From the NCBI GenBank assembly GCA_024402435.1, contig JAKSTU010000002.1:23990-87989 (forward strand): a stretch of 64,000 bases of DNA. The letters are read 5' to 3'. Origin of the DNA: Treponemataceae bacterium. Its GTDB lineage: Bacteria > Spirochaetota > Spirochaetia > Treponematales > Treponemataceae. Shown piece by piece: positions 62,472 through 64,000 of this stretch (the first letter of the stretch is position 1; each line of letters starts with the position of its first letter). A program made the translations under genes and the position numbers. The notes below the pieces were generated by a model. The model saw nothing but the letters and a program-made list of their open reading frames with translations. It did not search any database and was not told where the DNA came from.

Positions 62472-63086
62472 ATGGAAGAAATTAAAATTCAAAACTTCAA
62501 AGACATAGCAGCTTATAAGAATAAGCTTAAGGATAAAAAATGGCTTGCATCTGTAAGCTTTGATATTTCAAAAATGCAAATGCCTACACTGCGTATTGTT
62601 GGTTCTAATTTACATTCATCTCTTAACTATAACTTAATGCAAGCTTTTTGTATTTTACAGGATGAAATTTACCGTAGTTTTGCAGAATACAAATATGGAA
62701 AAAGAAATAAACGCTGCCTTTCAGAAGATGAAAAAATTTCGCTTGAGATATTGGTGGAAGTAAAAGAAGGTTCAACTATTTTAACTCTTTTACTTCCTCA
62801 TCTTGTTCAGTCTGGGATGAAACTTCTTGCAAATGTTACAGGAAATGATATTTTCAGAAATGAAGCACTGATAATTGCGGCCAATGTCTTTGTTGATTTT
62901 TTATGTGTCTCAATTGATAAGAGTTTAGAAAAAGAGAAAAGTGAAAAGACGCAATCAAAAGAAAAATATAAAAAAGAAACTTCAAAAGTACAATTTTGGA
63001 AGCTTTTTAACAGAACAAAAACAATAGAAACTATTGAATGTGATGGCAAAGATATTACAAAAATAATAGAAACACTTACCAAGTAA
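62472..63086 (+). CDS. 204-aa hypothetical protein paired with the 861-aa membrane protein
   Basis: Start ATG 62472 with GGAG nine bases upstream (an in-frame ATG at 62457 lacks a site). Residues 20-125 are mixed alpha/beta (SFDISKMQMPTLRIVGSNLHSSLNYNLMQAFCILQDEIYRSF, then LEILVEVKEGSTILTLLLPHL). A hydrophobic helix and a Lys/Glu-rich linker (about 150-175) lead to a short C-terminal domain. The 'LxIxxxVxxGSTxxxLLLP' pattern recalls small proteins seen in bacterial conflict loci, but I cannot name the family and give this little weight. It is in the same direction as the 861-aa gene, 48 bp downstream, and probably in one operon. Confidence 0.7.
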   Translation: MEEIKIQNFKDIAAYKNKLKDKKWLASVSFDISKMQMPTLRIVGSNLHSSLNYNLMQAFCILQDEIYRSFAEYKYGKRNKRCLSEDEKISLEILVEVKEGSTILTLLLPHLVQSGMKLLANVTGNDIFRNEALIIAANVFVDFLCVSIDKSLEKEKSEKTQSKEKYKKETSKVQFWKLFNRTKTIETIECDGKDITKIIETLTK

Positions 63087-63148
63087 TTTTATTTAGTATG
63101 GTCACTTTTTTTGTCCACTTTTATTGACTGGTACACAAACTGTTGCTT

Positions 63149-63245
63149 AAAATTTTTAATTTCGGAAAAACTTAACTGTTAGAATGTTTATTTTCGTGAA
63201 AAATTGCACTTCTAAATGTTTTATTTTCGGGATTTAATTTACTTA
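63149..63245 (+). repeat. Three degenerate 32-33-bp tandem units
   Basis: Units starting at 63149, 63182 and 63214 share a core near ATGTTT-ATTTTCGG followed by an AT-rich tail ending ACTTA. The last is the most similar to a single unit at 59001. Spacing of 32-33 bp is regular, but identity is modest. Confidence 0.5.
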
Positions 63246-63306
63246 TGGTTACTTTTAAGCGTAAATTTTACAATTTTTTTTTGCTGGCAAGGGGTAAAAG
63301 TCAAAT

Positions 63307-63549
63307 AATTCTGTTATTATCTTTGATGAAGTACAAAAGTTCCCTCGTGCACGAAAGGCAATTAAATATCTTGTAAAAGATGGTCATCTCTGCCCGATAG
63401 AAGTTAAGTCATCTGCTTACAAAAATTATGAATCTTTTGACTATTATGTCGAAAAATACAAGCCTAAGAAGTATGAGTATTTATACAAAAGATTTAGTGC
63501 AGGATAATGATATAACATTTTTGCCTGTTTACATGACTATGTGCTTGAA
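63307..63549 (+). pseudogene. DUF4143-type ATPase gene with internal deletion and frameshift
   Basis: Frame 1 reads NSVIIFDEVQKFPRARKAIKYLVKDG (Walker B region of the ATPase). It then jumps, by internal deletion near 63388, to CPIEVKSSAYKNYESFDYYVEKY from the C-terminal nuclease-like domain, and ends at TAA 63505. A different frame from about 63475 continues IYTKDLVQDNDITFLPVYMTMCL, the normal C terminus. The natural stop after MTMCL, kept in copy A, is mutated to AAA here. Confidence 0.85.
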
Positions 63550-63604
63550 AAAGCTATTTCTCGCGTGGCAGGGCATTTGCCAGTTCTTTTTCAAAATATT
63601 CCTG
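63521..63604 (+). repeat. Direct repeat copy B
   Basis: Matches 59033-59116 at 78 of 84 positions in the same orientation. The minus strand reads EYFEKELANALPREK and a stop. The minus-strand frame stays open leftward-coding from about 63740 (KILSGGEKVCPASNFSLSKASF type residues), so the repeat contains the ends of two convergent genes. Confidence 0.8.
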
Positions 63605-63959
63605 GTCACCTGTGAACTTCTGAACCAACTTTTTGTAATAAAAACCCGGAAATATTTTTTTTGTAAAAAATGAAGCTTTTGATAAGGAAAAATTGGAGGC
63701 CGGACAGACTTTCTCCTCCTGATAATATTTTCAAACTTTTAACTATTCAGATTTGACCTGAATTCTTTTTCGTATGAAAATTGCTTTATAATTTTTAAGA
63801 GTGTGAAATATTCGTACTTTTATTATGAAGTGTAAGAAAAAAAACAGCTAAATCAGTGCTTTTTTATTTTACCTAAAGTTTGCGTTGCGAACTTTATATT
63901 CAAATGCTGTTTCTCTTGTAATGCCTAACCGCAACTTGGACTAAAACAGCAAAGCTAAT
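63605..63959. other. Region without an intact gene
   Basis: AT-rich. A minus-strand open stretch (about 63740-63550) ending in ELANALPREK is a probable gene remnant with no start. A hairpin AAAGTTTGC/GCGAACTTT lies at 63875-63895 (one wobble). Otherwise nothing recognisable. Confidence 0.5.
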
Positions 63960-63989
63960 AAGGTGTATAATACAAAGGAAGGACACCTT
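63960..63989 (+). promoter_or_regulatory. Promoter -10 and inverted repeat around the ribosome-binding site
   Basis: AAGGTGT (63960-63966) and ACACCTT (63983-63989) flank TATAAT (63966-63971) and the binding site AGGAAGGA (63976-63983). The right arm ends directly before ATG 63990. It could be an operator; as RNA the arms would need transcription from further upstream. Confidence 0.55.
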
Positions 63990-64000
63990 ATGGGAAGAAC
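63990..64000 (+). CDS. Start of a gene cut by the window edge
   Basis: ATG 63990 after a strong AGGAAGGA site; only Met-Gly-Arg and part of the next codon are visible. The product cannot be named. A transposase or regulator would fit the setting, but this is a guess. Confidence 0.5.

Noticed and set aside
63428..63673. An 81-aa plus-strand open frame
   Set aside because: Its middle (IYTKDLVQ...VYMTMCL) is the frameshifted tail of a DUF4143 relic and the rest is read-through past a lost stop codon.
58170..64000. Integrated prophage
   Set aside because: No integrase, capsid, terminase or lysis genes are visible; the island contains gene relics and unknown proteins only.

Overview
The window looks like a chromosome segment of a host-associated, saccharolytic Treponema-like spirochaete. 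The evidence is a spirochaete-style flagellar block fliF-fliG-fliH-fliI-fliJ, several treponeme-type lipoproteins and TPR proteins, a winged-helix/PtsN fusion of the kind found in spirochaetes, and a eukaryote-like isoleucyl-tRNA synthetase. Genus and species cannot be settled from the sequence alone. Most of the window is dense core-type chromosome. From about 58.2 kb onward it becomes AT-rich, gene-poor and full of broken genes.

Layout. 0-1.3 kb: moxR and a partial DUF58 gene (minus strand). 1.4-10.4 kb: a galactan-utilisation locus with a LacI-type regulator, a sugar-binding protein, two permeases, an extracellular GH53 endo-galactanase and a GH35 beta-galactosidase. The layout resembles gan loci of Gram-positive bacteria, and matching operators precede the regulator and the galactanase. 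10.5-18.1 kb: HD-GYP protein, ileS, lipoproteins and a uracil phosphoribosyltransferase-like protein. 18.1-23.7 kb: flagellar operon (minus). 23.9-27.5 kb: a PfkB sugar kinase, a SmtB/ArsR-type metal sensor and a GH36 alpha-galactosidase. 27.6-38.1 kb: two giant overlapping genes, a 1869-aa exported repeat protein and a 1611-aa membrane SpoIIE-type phosphatase with an exported propeller-like region. 38.2-47.2 kb: gltX, a degenerate LytM protein, cdd, a helix-turn-helix/EIIA fusion, a transglutaminase-like protein, a pseudouridine synthase and small exported proteins. 47.3-52.4 kb: tRNA-Lys, metNI without metQ, deoD, tRNA-Asn and rubredoxin. 52.4-55.5 kb: zur-znuA-znuC-znuB with a Fur/Zur box. 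55.6-58.1 kb: a lipid kinase and a TlpA / CXXC small protein / polyferredoxin operon. 58.2-64 kb: an accessory island.

The island holds relics of DUF523, two or three DUF4143-type ATPase genes and a cytosine-5 DNA methyltransferase. Between direct-repeat relics (59.0 and 63.2-63.6 kb) sit three intact genes of unknown function: a 144-aa protein read leftward, and an 861-aa TPR/coiled-coil/membrane protein plus a 204-aa partner read rightward. A perfect 24-bp palindrome lies in the divergent promoter region. This is the best candidate in the window for an undescribed system.

A second pattern runs through the core region. At least seven genes have no Shine-Dalgarno sequence but do have a sigma70-like promoter whose -10 box ends 6-9 nt before the start codon, so transcription should begin at, or within two or three bases of, the start codon (predicted leaderless mRNAs). 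Other genes have strong GGAGG-type sites, and several of those start at TTG or GTG.
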